Positions 1-9,703 of a DNA stretch of 64,000 bases are shown here, in pieces. Below the pieces are notes generated by a model. It saw only the letters and a program-made list of their open reading frames with translations. It ran no database searches and was not told the origin of the DNA. The stretch lies in contig NZ_RRCM01000003.1 of the NCBI RefSeq assembly GCF_003862485.1, forward strand, positions 62,001 through 126,000. The letters run 5' to 3'. Position 1 is the first letter of the stretch, and each line of letters begins with the position of its first letter. The translations under genes and the position numbers were made by a program. The stretch comes from Lachnoanaerobaculum orale. GTDB taxonomy: Bacteria > Bacillota > Clostridia > Lachnospirales > Lachnospiraceae.

Positions 1-1212
1 TATCAATATAAGGTTGAGCTTCTTACTACACAGTATAGAAGCGTACCGGACATTGGTCATGTATTCAGCAATTTTGCTTATGGAGGCATATTAAAGCATC
101 ACAGGTCTGCAGACAGTCAGCGTCCGCTTAATGTAGGAAATGATCTTGGAATAGAGACATTGAATATCATTAAGTTCCCTGTTAGTAAATATGAGAGTAT
201 TTATCGTTGCAAGAGGCTTCAGCATAGTAGCTCCTATCAGGTGTATTCGGCGCTCTTTACATATGAGTATGTTTTCTATCTGTCGAGGGTGATAGCTGAT
301 AACAATCCTAACGAGCAATTTAATATCGGTGTAATTGCACCATATCGCGCTCAGGCAGATATGATTGATAAGATGATTGCCTCCGAGAAATTGCCTAAGA
401 CGGTCGATGTGCAGGTGGGTACAATTCATGGCTTCCAGGGGGATGAATGCGATATTATTTTTGCTGTATTCAATACGCCGCCATCTATCTCTTCGAGTAA
501 GGAAATGTTCCTGAATAAGAGAAATATCATCAATGTATCTATAAGCAGGGCGCGAGATTATCTTTTTGTTGTGATGCCAGATGATAACACAGAAAATATC
601 TCAAATCTCCGGTTGGTGAAGAGAGTAGAAGATCTGATGCACAGCACTGATGCATGGATGGAATTCCTGTCAACTGATCTGGAAGAGCTGATGTTTGGAG
701 ATTCAAAGTATCTGGAGAATAATGCCTTTTCTACAAGCCATCAGAGTGTGAATGTATATGGGCTGCCTGAGAAGTGTTACGAAGTTCGAACAGAAGATAC
801 TGCTGTCGACGTTCAGATACATAAGCCATCCACAAATAGTGGTAATGTCTCAACTGATTCGAATAGTTCAGAATATGCTCCGGGTAAGGATGATGAATAT
901 ATCAGTTCTTACCAACTGAAAGAAGAACTGATTCCGGAGGAATTGCGGGAGACTGCAATTGACCTTCCAGTGAAGGGTGTTATCAAGGGGTGGTGTTATC
1001 TTGTCCCTTATGACGGTAAGCTTAAGACTCACACAATAAAGAAGACAGAGGGCATGTTTATTCCGCTTATGAGGAACGGGCAAGAAAAGATGGTTAGTGT
1101 ATCTGTGGTTCCTGAAGATCGAATTATATACATTTCTCAGGATATGTTTAAATTGTATGAGCAGGCCTTAAGTGAACCGGATGGAATAGAACTTAGAAAG
1201 GGTTTCTTTTAA
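1..1212 (+). CDS. SF1 (AAA_12-type) DNA/RNA helicase, C-terminal part; 5' end outside window
   Basis: The frame is open from base 1, so this is the 3' part (about 403 codons) of a longer gene; the internal ATG at 160 is not the start. The first residues include LLTTQYRSVPDIG, which resembles helicase motif IV. Later come IGVIAPYRAQ (motif V region), VGTIHGFQGDECDII and NVSISRARDYLFVV (motif VI), the order seen in the RecA2 half of Upf1/Dna2-type superfamily 1 helicases. About 200 residues after motif VI, rich in Ser, Glu and Asp and then a small C-terminal domain, I do not recognise. Such helicases act on nucleic acid and are often part of defence or mobile loci. The neighbouring decayed polymerase and helicase fit that, but a function cannot be fixed without the missing N-terminus. 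Confidence 0.8.
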   Translation, partial: YQYKVELLTTQYRSVPDIGHVFSNFAYGGILKHHRSADSQRPLNVGNDLGIETLNIIKFPVSKYESIYRCKRLQHSSSYQVYSALFTYEYVFYLSRVIADNNPNEQFNIGVIAPYRAQADMIDKMIASEKLPKTVDVQVGTIHGFQGDECDIIFAVFNTPPSISSSKEMFLNKRNIINVSISRARDYLFVVMPDDNTENISNLRLVKRVEDLMHSTDAWMEFLSTDLEELMFGDSKYLENNAFSTSHQSVNVYGLPEKCYEVRTEDTAVDVQIHKPSTNSGNVSTDSNSSEYAPGKDDEYISSYQLKEELIPEELRETAIDLPVKGVIKGWCYLVPYDGKLKTHTIKKTEGMFIPLMRNGQEKMVSVSVVPEDRIIYISQDMFKLYEQALSEPDGIELRKGFF

Positions 1213-1267
1213 AAATATACGATTAATATTGGGGAGTCGGCTGTATGCCGGCTCCCTCTTGTTGACT

Positions 1268-1946
1268 TTAATCCTTTTTGTAAAACGGAGTCTCATACCC
1301 ATCCCCCGCGAATCAGGATATCTGGCATACAGTCAGGTGTCCGGCTCATAACATCGGCTATGGCTTCCACGGATACATCCTTGCCGCATTCGATGATCAG
1401 TTCATCATGGACATGACCGCAGATGAAGCAGTGGGGGAGGTTCTTCATAGCAAAGGCCAGAAGATCCCTGCTGACATCCTACACGATATTCTCCACGAAT
1501 TTTGGGCCGTAGGATTCGATGCGTTTCCATTTCTTTGTGGAGCCGACACCCATGTAGGTAACGGATTAGCCGCCTAAGGCATTCTATCCGATGCGGGGCT
1601 TCACGTAGGAGAGAAGCCTGCCGGAGGGAAGCTTTATGAAGAGCATGCCGCTCTTATACAGGAACTGGATCCTACGGACTTCTGTGTGGATGCACTGCCT
1701 GATAGCTGTTTTGACAGCTCTGTCCACATCCCACCAGTAGGCTGTGATATTCGGATTGGAAGCACGCCAGGAATCTACCAGCGGCTGCAGCTCGTCCTCT
1801 GATAAGCCCATCTCCAATACGCCTATAGATTTCAGCGCACCGACGGAGCCACCGTATCCGAGAGCCAGTTCTGCGATTTTGCCCTTCTGTCTGAGGTGGC
1901 TGTTACGACCATGCTTTTCAACTGGCACGTCGAACATCTGGGAGGT
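1268..1946 (-). pseudogene. Decayed phage-type family A DNA polymerase, C-terminal part
   Basis: Read on the minus strand from about 1946, the frame gives TSQMFDVPVEK, then LRQKGKIAELALGYGG and later LPSGRLLSYVKPRIG, the finger and palm regions of phage or mobile-element DNA polymerase I relatives. After PRIG the frame hits a stop, but the same frame continues with SVTYMGVGSTKKW, YGPKFVENIV, a stop, DVSRDLLAFAMKNLP and GHVHDELIIECGKD, the catalytic palm motif C (HDE). A frameshift near 1300 then leads to DGYETPFYKK and a stop at 1268. There are at least three in-frame stops and one frameshift, so it is a pseudogene. The N-terminal part is missing, cut where the neighbouring helicase remnant begins. 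Confidence 0.8.
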
Positions 1947-1947
1947 A

Positions 1948-4199
1948 TTAAATTTATCTTCAATGATGAAGCAAAATACGTTGAGTTTAAGAAAATATGG
2001 GATAATTATCATGTTGTACTCAGAGAGACGAAGCTAGTAGACACTACCGTTATCGAGTTAAAGAATTCAGCTGAAGACGCCATGTATCGGGGTGTCAGCA
2101 GGACGGAGCGTATATCTGTTATGGATACAGGAGATTTTATAGATGATACCGGTATTAAATATCATTTGCAAGTAAATGAAAATGATATAAATTCCTATAT
2201 ACAGATGTCTGTTTTATTGTCAAATGCAAAGGTAGGTGATACCTGTCCGATAGACTATGTAAAGATTTGCCCCTATCTAATGTCATTTATGAGAAAATAT
2301 AAGATTAAAGAACAAATTGAAAGGTACTATCGAAAAAATAAATATGAACTTGAGAGTGAAAGAGTTCAAAATCTGCTGTGGTTAAGCCGAAGTAAAATCA
2401 GTAAATATGAAGAACTCCCAAAGACAAATGCAAGACTGGAGGCTTTAAAAGAGAAAGCATTTATTAACGGCGCAGAAAAATATCTATGGATTCCACCTTC
2501 AATGCCATACTATGAGTTGCAGGGGGTATATAAAAACAGCAAAGGTTTTTCTAAAATACTTGTCTTTTCAGCATGGGAGATGGTGCCCAGAATGATAGGT
2601 GTTATGTTATCGTATGAGTCAGAAAGGCTCACAGTTGGAAAGCTTGTAAATCAAATAAAAAATAAAGATATAAAAAATACAGGCTATTTTGCAAAAGGTA
2701 CGAGAAAGTACCCTTCACCAAGGCTAAGATTTAATACATCAAACGGTGAAGTAAGAGGTATGAATCTACTTACACTGATTTATCCGTCAAAAGTGCTGGC
2801 AGATATGTATTCACCTATTGAATCGCTAAATAAACATGAATCTCTGAAAGATATAGAAAAGTCTATAAGACGTAGATTAACAGGTAAACTTAGGGTATTG
2901 AAAGAAAAGTATGGATATTCTTCTAACAAGAAGGAAGATAAAAGGTGGTATTATCTTGCACCTATACTTATGGATGGATTTGATTACGCCAAAGAATGGA
3001 CAGAGAATATTTTAGCGATTCGAGATAATGAGTATGAAAACTTTGATGTAGCGGATAATCCAAAAGATAAAGGAAACAAGGGGTTTAAAGCCCATATTGA
3101 AAAACTTCAAAATTACCTGAATTACCCGGAAGAAATACATCTTGGCAGAACACCTGATGACTTGGTAGAAACACTGATAAATATGGTTTTAGGCTCTCCG
3201 GCTGTTTGCATATATCGTTCAAATTTGGGAAACAGAGAAATGGCTACATCACTGGCCAAAATTTTTATAAATAATTTTAATCTTCCCGAATCCACAGCCA
3301 TTATTGACCTTGCATATGGAAGGTGTAGGGATGATAATTCACATTGGCAAAATGTCCTTAAATACTGTAAAGACGGATGCTTTCAGGCTATGATTGATGA
3401 ATATATTCATATGTTGAGAGAAAGTGTAGGCTCTCAAGATGATTCTGATAGAAACTCTCTCGTACATAATATAATGGTTGAATCATTAAATATACGTACA
3501 GCCACATATGCCATTGATACTTATGCGGATTTTAAGAAGCGAATTACCGGTACAAATGAAATAGGGGATGAATGTAGGATTAGATCAAGCTATGCGGTAG
3601 GATTTGGTAATGAGAGGGGAGATAATTCCAAAACTGTTATAAGAAAGGAAAATATCAGAAATGCCTTTAACTCTCCGATGCGTCCCTTTGTATTGGCTAC
3701 TACATCCATAGGTCAGGAGGGACTTGATTTTCATAACTATTGCCGCATTATAATGCATTGGAATCTGCCAAGTAATCCTATAGATCTTGAACAAAGAGAA
3801 GGCAGAATAAACAGGTTTAAATGTTTGGCAATAAGACAGAATGTAGCCGATAAATACAGTATGAATACACAGTTTGTGAAAGATATATGGAAAGAACTCT
3901 TTGAAGCGGCAGTGAAAGAAAGGCAAGAGGGGCAATCCGAACTTATTCCGTTTTGGTGTTTCGGAAAGAATCAGAGTATAAAAATTGAAAGACTTGTGCC
4001 GATGTATCCTTTGAGTAAGGATGAATTAAATTATGAGAGATTGATTAAAATTCTTTCTTTATACAGATTGACTTTGGGGCAGTCAAGACAGGAAGAGCTT
4101 TTAGAGTATTTATTTAAAGAGTTTAGGGATACAAGTGAACTGAAAAAATTATTTATAGATTTGAGCCCGTTTTCTAAGAAGAAGAACTTACCTGATTAA
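1948..4199 (+). pseudogene. SNF2-type helicase, C-terminal remnant lacking the ATP-binding half
   Basis: The open frame runs from an ATG at 1896, but its first about 17 codons are antisense to the polymerase remnant, so the real homologous part begins near 1948. The 750 residues lack a Walker A motif. Near the C-terminus lie VLATTSIGQEGLDFHNYC and HWNLPSNPIDLEQREGRINR, the helicase C-terminal motifs V and VI of SNF2-like enzymes of the kind found in defence islands. The middle region also looks typical of long defence helicases, which usually run over 1,000 aa. No ribosome site precedes ATG 1896. I infer the 5' half was lost when the polymerase fragment was joined here. The remaining frame is intact, so the loss may be recent. 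Confidence 0.7.
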
Positions 4200-4458
4200 A
4201 CCTTCGTTACAGTTATAGTTTTATAAAAGCTATGATATTAAAAAAAATAAAAAAATTTAAAAACAATGCAATAAAATGAAGTCCTCGTGCATTAATATAG
4301 TGAAAGGGTAAATAAGAGAACTTAAAAAAGACAGTATTATCCATATAAACGTCGACGGTGGATGATAAATCTATTAAGAACTTACGACCTTTTGAAAAAA
4401 CGCTTGTAATAACAGATTGGTAAAATTATTTTCACTGTACACGGAAAGGATGGAAAAT

Positions 4459-4821
4459 ATGAAAAAGTTTAATAAATTAGGTAAGAGTTTAATAGGTGCG
4501 GCTAAAGTAACTTGCATGTTATTTGCAGCAGGAATGACAGGTGTTCCGTATTATGGAAGCAGCTTTGTTGCCAAGTCAAAAGTATCCAAATCATATAAAG
4601 CAACAAAGAAAATAACAGCTGATGAGGCTAAAAGAATCGCACTTGCACACGCAAAGTTAGCGGAAAAGGACGTGACTTTTGTTAAAGTGGAGCTTGAGCT
4701 TGAGGATAATAACAGATATGAGTATGATGTTGATTTTTACAGCGGAAATGTAGAATATGATTATGAGATAGATGCAGTGAGCGGAGATATAATTTCAAGT
4801 AGCGTAGAGGTAGATGATTAA
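4459..4821 (+). CDS. Secreted PepSY-domain protein
   Basis: This 120-aa protein starts at ATG 4459, chosen because GGAAAGGA lies about 9 bases upstream; ATGs at 4417 and 4450 are less well placed. It has a Lys-rich N-terminus and a hydrophobic stretch (VTCMLFAAGMTGVPYY) that acts as a signal peptide or anchor. The remainder has ITADEAKRIALAHAKL followed by YEYDVDFYSGNVEYDYEIDAVSGDI, a single PepSY module. PepSY domains are known from peptidase propeptides and are thought to modulate peptidases or bind ligands at the cell surface. It stands alone with its own terminator downstream. Confidence 0.8.
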   Translation: MKKFNKLGKSLIGAAKVTCMLFAAGMTGVPYYGSSFVAKSKVSKSYKATKKITADEAKRIALAHAKLAEKDVTFVKVELELEDNNRYEYDVDFYSGNVEYDYEIDAVSGDIISSSVEVDD

Positions 4822-4840
4822 TAGAGATATATACTTACAG

Positions 4841-4874
4841 TCAGTCCGGGGTGAATCCCCGGGCTGATTTTTTA
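4841..4874 (+). terminator. Rho-independent terminator after the PepSY gene
   Basis: TCAGTCCGGGG and CCCCGGGCTGA form a GC-rich stem with a short TGAAT-type loop, followed by a run of T. Confidence 0.85.
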
Positions 4875-4904
4875 TGTATAACAGTAAGTCGGGCTAAGTT
4901 TAAA

Positions 4905-4971
4905 TTACTTCAAAGTAAATTGAAGTTTGTTTGAAGTGATATTGAAGTTGACTTTGAAGTAACTGTGAAGT
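4905..4971 (+). promoter_or_regulatory. Helically phased TTGAAGT repeats upstream of the tetR promoter
   Basis: TTGAAGT occurs at 4920, 4931, 4942 and 4954, with a near copy (TGTGAAGT) at about 4964. The spacing is 11, 11, 12 and about 11 bases, one helical turn each. An inverted copy (ACTTCAA, 4907-4913) sits inside the perfect palindrome TTACTT-CA-AAGTAA (4905-4918). The block ends about 16 bases before the -35 box, a typical activator position. Confidence 0.6.
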
Positions 4972-4986
4972 AGTTCAAATACCCAC

Positions 4987-5042
4987 TTGTTAGCAAAACC
5001 TAACTATGATATAATAATTTTACCGACGATAACGTCGGTAAA
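4987..5042 (+). promoter_or_regulatory. Promoter and TetR-type operator of the transport operon
   Basis: TTGTTA (4987-4992), 17 bases and TATAAT (5010-5015) form a good sigma-A promoter. Immediately downstream is a perfect inverted repeat, TTTACCGACG-ATAA-CGTCGGTAAA (5019-5042), covering the expected transcription start and reaching the ribosome site AGAGGAGGT (5042-5050). I infer that it is the operator of the TetR protein encoded just after it, giving autorepression of the whole operon. Confidence 0.8.
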
Positions 5043-5057
5043 GAGGAGGTATACAAT

Positions 5058-5666
5058 ATGGCTGCTGCGAAGAGGCTTAGTGAGGCTGAAAGAAAAAAAG
5101 AAATTATGGATTCAGCCGCAAAAGTAATTGCCGCAAAGGGTTTAGGAAAGGCAACTATGGAAGACATCATCGCGGGAACAACTTTATCAAAAGGAGGAGT
5201 GTATCACTACTATGGGAACGTAACAGAAATCTTTAAAGACATTATGATAAGCGGGATCGATTACAGAAACAATATCATTAAGGAACATTTGGTTGAATGT
5301 GAAAAGGGTGGTGAGAGTAAGTTTATGGCAAAACAGTTGGTTGATAAAGTCATAGACAACAATCCTTTAACGCCTCTTTATGTTGAGTTTTTGATAGAGA
5401 AAAAAAGAAATCCCGAACTGAATAATATTATGGAAGAGCTTCAAGAACAGACAAAGGAAAGATTTAAAGCGATATGGAATTATGACTCAGGATGGTTGTT
5501 TGATCCTCAAATTTTTCAGTTTGTTACCGATTTTATGAATGCTCTGATAATGGCTTCTGATGTACTGGATGCAAGAGAAAATTTCAAAAAGAACAGGCAG
5601 CATTTGGAAGCAATATTTACTTACTTATTTGAACAAGTAAAGGAGAAAACTGATGGGAGTTTATAA
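5058..5666 (+). CDS. TetR/AcrR-family transcriptional repressor
   Basis: This 202-aa protein has the TetR helix-turn-helix at residues about 12-58: KEIMDSAAKVIAAKGLGKAT, then MEDIIAGTTLSKGGVYHYYG. The rest is a helical ligand-binding and dimerisation domain. It is the first gene of the operon. It overlaps the next ABC gene by 14 bases, so translation is likely coupled. A perfect 10-bp inverted repeat lies between promoter and start codon. By analogy with the family it should sense a small molecule handled by the downstream transporters; the ligand is unknown. Confidence 0.9.
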   Translation: MAAAKRLSEAERKKEIMDSAAKVIAAKGLGKATMEDIIAGTTLSKGGVYHYYGNVTEIFKDIMISGIDYRNNIIKEHLVECEKGGESKFMAKQLVDKVIDNNPLTPLYVEFLIEKKRNPELNNIMEELQEQTKERFKAIWNYDSGWLFDPQIFQFVTDFMNALIMASDVLDARENFKKNRQHLEAIFTYLFEQVKEKTDGSL

Positions 5667-7407
5667 GAAATTATTCAGATATGTGCCGAATGAAAAATAT
5701 ATCGGATATATGACAATCATAGTATCAAGTATTTCGGCATTCCTGGTGGTTTATGGGTATTATTATATATTTCTACTTCTAAAAGAAGCGGTAGTAAAGG
5801 GAAATTATGAAAATGCAGGATATTATTCTACAAGGATAGTTATATGTTTAACTATAAGTGCGGTAATGTATTTGGTATCCGGCATTGTTTCACATAAGCT
5901 GGCATTCAGACTTGAAACAAACTTACGAAAAAGAGGAATTGAAGGACTTACAGATGCAAGCTTTCGATTTTTCGATCTGCATTCCTCAGGATATATAAGA
6001 AAAACTATAGATGACAATGCGGCAAAAACACATATGGCGGTAGCTCATATGTTGCCGGATAATTCACAGGCATTTTTGGTACCGATTTTTGCATTTATAC
6101 TGGCATTTGCCATAAGTCTTAGAGTCGGAATCGTTATTATAGTTTTATCTGTTGTAAGCGGACTTATATTGATGGGAATGATGGGCAATAAAGATTTTAT
6201 GAAGCTTTATCAGACTTCACTTGACAAACTGAGTTCTGAAACTGTGGAGTATATCAGAGGCATACAGGTAATAAAGATATTCGGTTCAAAACTTAGATCT
6301 TTTAAGGCATTGCATGATTCTATTATGGAGTATTCAAAATATGCTTATGATTATTCTCTGTCTTGTAAAACACCCTATGTCATATATCAGCTGATATTTT
6401 TAGGATTGATTGCCATTATCAGCATTCCGCTCAGCTTCTTTTTGACTGATATAAAAGATCCTAAATTTATGGCTGTGGAGCTTATTATGATCTTTTTCTT
6501 AAGCGGTGTAATAATGGTCTCTTTTATGAAAATAATGTGGGCAAGCATGAATATCTATAATGCAAATTTTGCCATTGACAGTTTGGAAGAATTATATGAA
6601 AAGATGCAGGAGGATAAACTCACATATGGAAACAGAGATCATTTTGACAATTTCAATATTGAATTTGAAAATGTGAGCTTTTCATATGGGGATAAAAAGG
6701 TTCTGGAAAACTTATCATTTTCATTAGAAGAGAAAAAAACTTATGCCTTAGTAGGGCATTCAGGTTCAGGAAAGTCAACTATTGCAAAGCTTTTGTCAGG
6801 ATTTTATAAGGTTGATAAGGGGGCAATAAAAATAGGTGGATATCCTCTTTCGGAATATACAAAGGAGGCAATCATAAGGAATATCTCGTTTGTATTCCAA
6901 GACAGCAAACTGTTTAAAAAATCAATATATGATAATGTAGCATTGGCTGATGAAAATGCAGGTAGAGATAAAGTAATGAAGGCTCTCAGTCTTGCAGGTT
7001 GTGATGAAATTATTGAAAAGTTTAAAGACAGGGAAAATACAATTATAGGTTCAAAGGGGGTGTATCTTTCAGGAGGTGAAAAGCAAAGAATCGCTATTGC
7101 AAGGGCTATTTTGAAAAATTCACCTATTGTTATTATGGATGAAGCGAGTGCGGCAATTGATGCAGATAATGAATATGAATTACAAAAAGCATTTAAAAAT
7201 TTAATGCAGGATAAGACTGTTATAATGATTGCCCATAGGATTACAAGTATCAGAAATGTAGATGAAATAATAGTTTTGGAAAAGGGAAATATAATAGAGC
7301 GAGGAGATAATGATTCATTAGTAAAAACCGGAGGGTTATACAGTAGACTCCTCGGTCTTTACGAAACTGCAAATGATTGGAGGGTGTCAAATGAAAAACT
7401 ACTATAA
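5653..7407 (+). CDS. ABC transporter, fused permease-ATPase half-transporter (subunit 1)
   Basis: This 584-aa protein has a six-helix membrane domain (about residues 15-300) followed by an ATPase domain. The ATPase carries Walker A GHSGSGKST, the signature LSGGEKQRIAIARA, Walker B IVIMDEASAAID and the H-loop histidine in MIAHRITS. It pairs with the next gene, since the two are tandem half-transporters with different sequences and so probably form a heterodimer. Pairs of this type include drug exporters and also siderophore or metal importers of the YbtPQ/IrtAB kind. The ECF genes in the same operon argue for uptake or paired import and export, but direction cannot be read from the sequence. 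Confidence 0.88.
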   Translation: MGVYKKLFRYVPNEKYIGYMTIIVSSISAFLVVYGYYYIFLLLKEAVVKGNYENAGYYSTRIVICLTISAVMYLVSGIVSHKLAFRLETNLRKRGIEGLTDASFRFFDLHSSGYIRKTIDDNAAKTHMAVAHMLPDNSQAFLVPIFAFILAFAISLRVGIVIIVLSVVSGLILMGMMGNKDFMKLYQTSLDKLSSETVEYIRGIQVIKIFGSKLRSFKALHDSIMEYSKYAYDYSLSCKTPYVIYQLIFLGLIAIISIPLSFFLTDIKDPKFMAVELIMIFFLSGVIMVSFMKIMWASMNIYNANFAIDSLEELYEKMQEDKLTYGNRDHFDNFNIEFENVSFSYGDKKVLENLSFSLEEKKTYALVGHSGSGKSTIAKLLSGFYKVDKGAIKIGGYPLSEYTKEAIIRNISFVFQDSKLFKKSIYDNVALADENAGRDKVMKALSLAGCDEIIEKFKDRENTIIGSKGVYLSGGEKQRIAIARAILKNSPIVIMDEASAAIDADNEYELQKAFKNLMQDKTVIMIAHRITSIRNVDEIIVLEKGNIIERGDNDSLVKTGGLYSRLLGLYETANDWRVSNEKLL

Positions 7408-9112
7408 GAAAAGATATGCTCTCTCAGAACAGGGTGCAAAAAATCTTAAAAAAGCAACGATATATTGTTTTTTGACATATTGTATAAACCTTGGTCCGAT
7501 GTTTATTTTAATGGGACTTATTAATCAGTTGGTCTTGGGAAATGTATCAAGCACCTTGCAGTATATTGTTATGGCAATACTTACTCTTGTTTTTATGTAT
7601 ATTTTATTATCAGAAGAATATGTAAGCCTTTATAATTCCACCTATAAAGAATCGGCAAATTTGAGAAAGGGAATAGCAGAGAATCTGGCACAGCTTCCGC
7701 TGGCTTATTTTTCAAAGCACGATCTCTCCGACCTTTCACAAACGATAATGTCTGATGTGGAAAGGGTAGAGCATTCTATGAGCCATTCTATACCAAAGGT
7801 TGTGGCTATGTGGTTATTCTTTCCTCTGATGGGACTTATTATGCTTATTGGAAACTGGAAGCTTGGACTTGCAGCAATTATTCCCACTCTTTTAAGCTTT
7901 ATGATCAATCCTTTGGCAAAACAAAAGGAAGTTTCAGAGTACAGCAGATACTTTAATGTGCTAAGAGATAATTCAGAGCTTTTTCAAGAAACAATAGAGT
8001 TACAACAGGAGATAAGCAGCTTTAATCAAGCCGACAAGGTGAAGAAAAACCTGTATAAAAAGATGGAGGAGAGCGAGAGGATTCATCTTAATGTAGAGAT
8101 AGTTCCAATGCTGGCGGTAGGTATATCTTCATCTCTCTCATATATAAGCCTTGCAGTAGTATTGGCTGTCGGAATACAGTTACTTATTCACAATGAGATC
8201 AGCCTCTTATATCTGATAGGATACCTGATAGGAGCAATAAAGGTTAAAGAACTTTTTGATGTTTCAAGGGAAGGAATGACCGAAATGTCCTATATTGAAC
8301 CTGCAATTGTAAGAATAAAGGAGATAAAAAATGCAGCGCTTCAAGAGGGTAAAGATACAGACCTTTCAAGCTACGATATAGAATTTAAAAACGTTTCTTT
8401 TGCTTATAATAAAGATGCAAAGGTATTAAAAGATGTGAGTTTTACGGCAAAGCAGGGTGAGGTTACAGCTTTGGTAGGTATATCGGGTTCCGGTAAAACT
8501 TCCGTACTAAGACTTATATCAAGGCTGTATGACTATGATACCGGAAGTATCTTAATAGACGGAAAGGATATCAAAAATATATCTACAGAATCATTGTTTA
8601 AGAATGTCTCAATAGTATTTCAGGATGTGACTTTGTTTAATACAAGCATTATGGAAAATATTCGTTTGGGCAGAGAGAGTGCAACAGATGAGGAAGTAAA
8701 GGAAGCGGCCAGACTTGCAAACTGTATGGATTTTATCGAAAAATTGCCGGATGGATTTAATACTCTGATTGGAGAAAACGGTGCTGAATTATCAGGTGGA
8801 GAAAGACAGAGAATTTCTATTGCAAGAGCATTTCTAAAGGATGCACCTGTTTTGATATTGGATGAGATATCGGCAAGCCTTGATGTGGACAATGAAAAGA
8901 AGATACAGGACAGTTTAAATAAGCTTATTAAGGACAAAACGGTTATTATTATCTCTCACAGATTAAAATCAATAGAAAATGTGAATAAGATTGTGGTAAT
9001 AGATGAGGGAGTTGTTGAGACATCAGGAAATCATGATGAGCTTATAAAAGATTCAAAGGTATATAAAAACTTGATTGAAAAGACAAAATTAGCGGAAGCA
9101 TTTAATTATTAG
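7391..9112 (+). CDS. ABC transporter, fused permease-ATPase half-transporter (subunit 2)
   Basis: This 573-aa protein starts at ATG 7391, set by GGAGGG at 7379-7384; an earlier in-frame ATG at 7373 overlaps the ribosome site. It has an N-terminal six-helix membrane region and a C-terminal ATPase with Walker A GISGSGKTS, signature LSGGERQRISIARA, Walker B VLILDEISASLD and IISHRLKS. The catalytic glutamate is present in both subunits, so both sites look able to hydrolyse ATP. It overlaps the end of subunit 1 and is followed after 9 bases by the ECF substrate-binding component. Confidence 0.88.
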   Translation: MKNYYKKRYALSEQGAKNLKKATIYCFLTYCINLGPMFILMGLINQLVLGNVSSTLQYIVMAILTLVFMYILLSEEYVSLYNSTYKESANLRKGIAENLAQLPLAYFSKHDLSDLSQTIMSDVERVEHSMSHSIPKVVAMWLFFPLMGLIMLIGNWKLGLAAIIPTLLSFMINPLAKQKEVSEYSRYFNVLRDNSELFQETIELQQEISSFNQADKVKKNLYKKMEESERIHLNVEIVPMLAVGISSSLSYISLAVVLAVGIQLLIHNEISLLYLIGYLIGAIKVKELFDVSREGMTEMSYIEPAIVRIKEIKNAALQEGKDTDLSSYDIEFKNVSFAYNKDAKVLKDVSFTAKQGEVTALVGISGSGKTSVLRLISRLYDYDTGSILIDGKDIKNISTESLFKNVSIVFQDVTLFNTSIMENIRLGRESATDEEVKEAARLANCMDFIEKLPDGFNTLIGENGAELSGGERQRISIARAFLKDAPVLILDEISASLDVDNEKKIQDSLNKLIKDKTVIIISHRLKSIENVNKIVVIDEGVVETSGNHDELIKDSKVYKNLIEKTKLAEAFNY

Positions 9113-9121
9113 GGGGAAGAT

Positions 9122-9703
9122 ATGAAAGAGAAAAAGCTGAAAATAAAGGATCTGGTGACTATAGGTGTATTTGCTGTTATATATTTTGTAGTTACTTTTG
9201 CCGTTGGAATGATTGGAGTTATTCCGATTTTATTCCTGATATATCCTACAATACTGGGAATTGTTAGCGGAACTGTTGTTATGTTATTTATGGCTAAAGT
9301 ACAAAAACCTTGGGCATTGTTTATTTTCGGAATGCTGTCACCTCTTATTATGCTTGTGGGAGGCCATACCTATGTAATTTTACTTCATGCATTTGCAGTA
9401 ATGATTATAGCCGAGTTGATAAGAAGAATCGGTCATTATAATTCATTTAAATACAATATGCTTTCATTCGCAATATTTAATACCTGGATCTGCGGTTCAC
9501 TTATGCAAATGTTATGGGCAAGGGAGAAATACATTGAGTTATCTATGATGATGGGCAAGGAGTATGTAGATATTTTGATAAAACTTATTACCTATCAGCA
9601 TATGGCTTTGGTTTATCTTGGCGCTATAATCGGAGGACTTATAGGAGCAAATATTGGAAGAATATTACTGAAAAAGCATTTTATAAAGGCAGGTATAGTT
9701 TGA
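9122..9703 (+). CDS. ECF transporter S component, Trep_Strep (MptD-like) family
   Basis: This 193-aa, very hydrophobic protein has five to six predicted helices: LVTIGVFAVIYFVVTFAVGM, ILFLIYPTILGIVSGTVVML, LSPLIMLVGGHTYVILLHAF and a C-terminal ALVYLGAIIGGLIGANIGRI. Size, helix layout and the following EcfT and EcfA genes identify an energy-coupling-factor substrate-binding membrane protein. The Trep_Strep assignment (TIGR02185) is from family memory. The substrate is unknown. It overlaps the next gene by 4 bases. Confidence 0.8.
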   Translation: MKEKKLKIKDLVTIGVFAVIYFVVTFAVGMIGVIPILFLIYPTILGIVSGTVVMLFMAKVQKPWALFIFGMLSPLIMLVGGHTYVILLHAFAVMIIAELIRRIGHYNSFKYNMLSFAIFNTWICGSLMQMLWAREKYIELSMMMGKEYVDILIKLITYQHMALVYLGAIIGGLIGANIGRILLKKHFIKAGIV

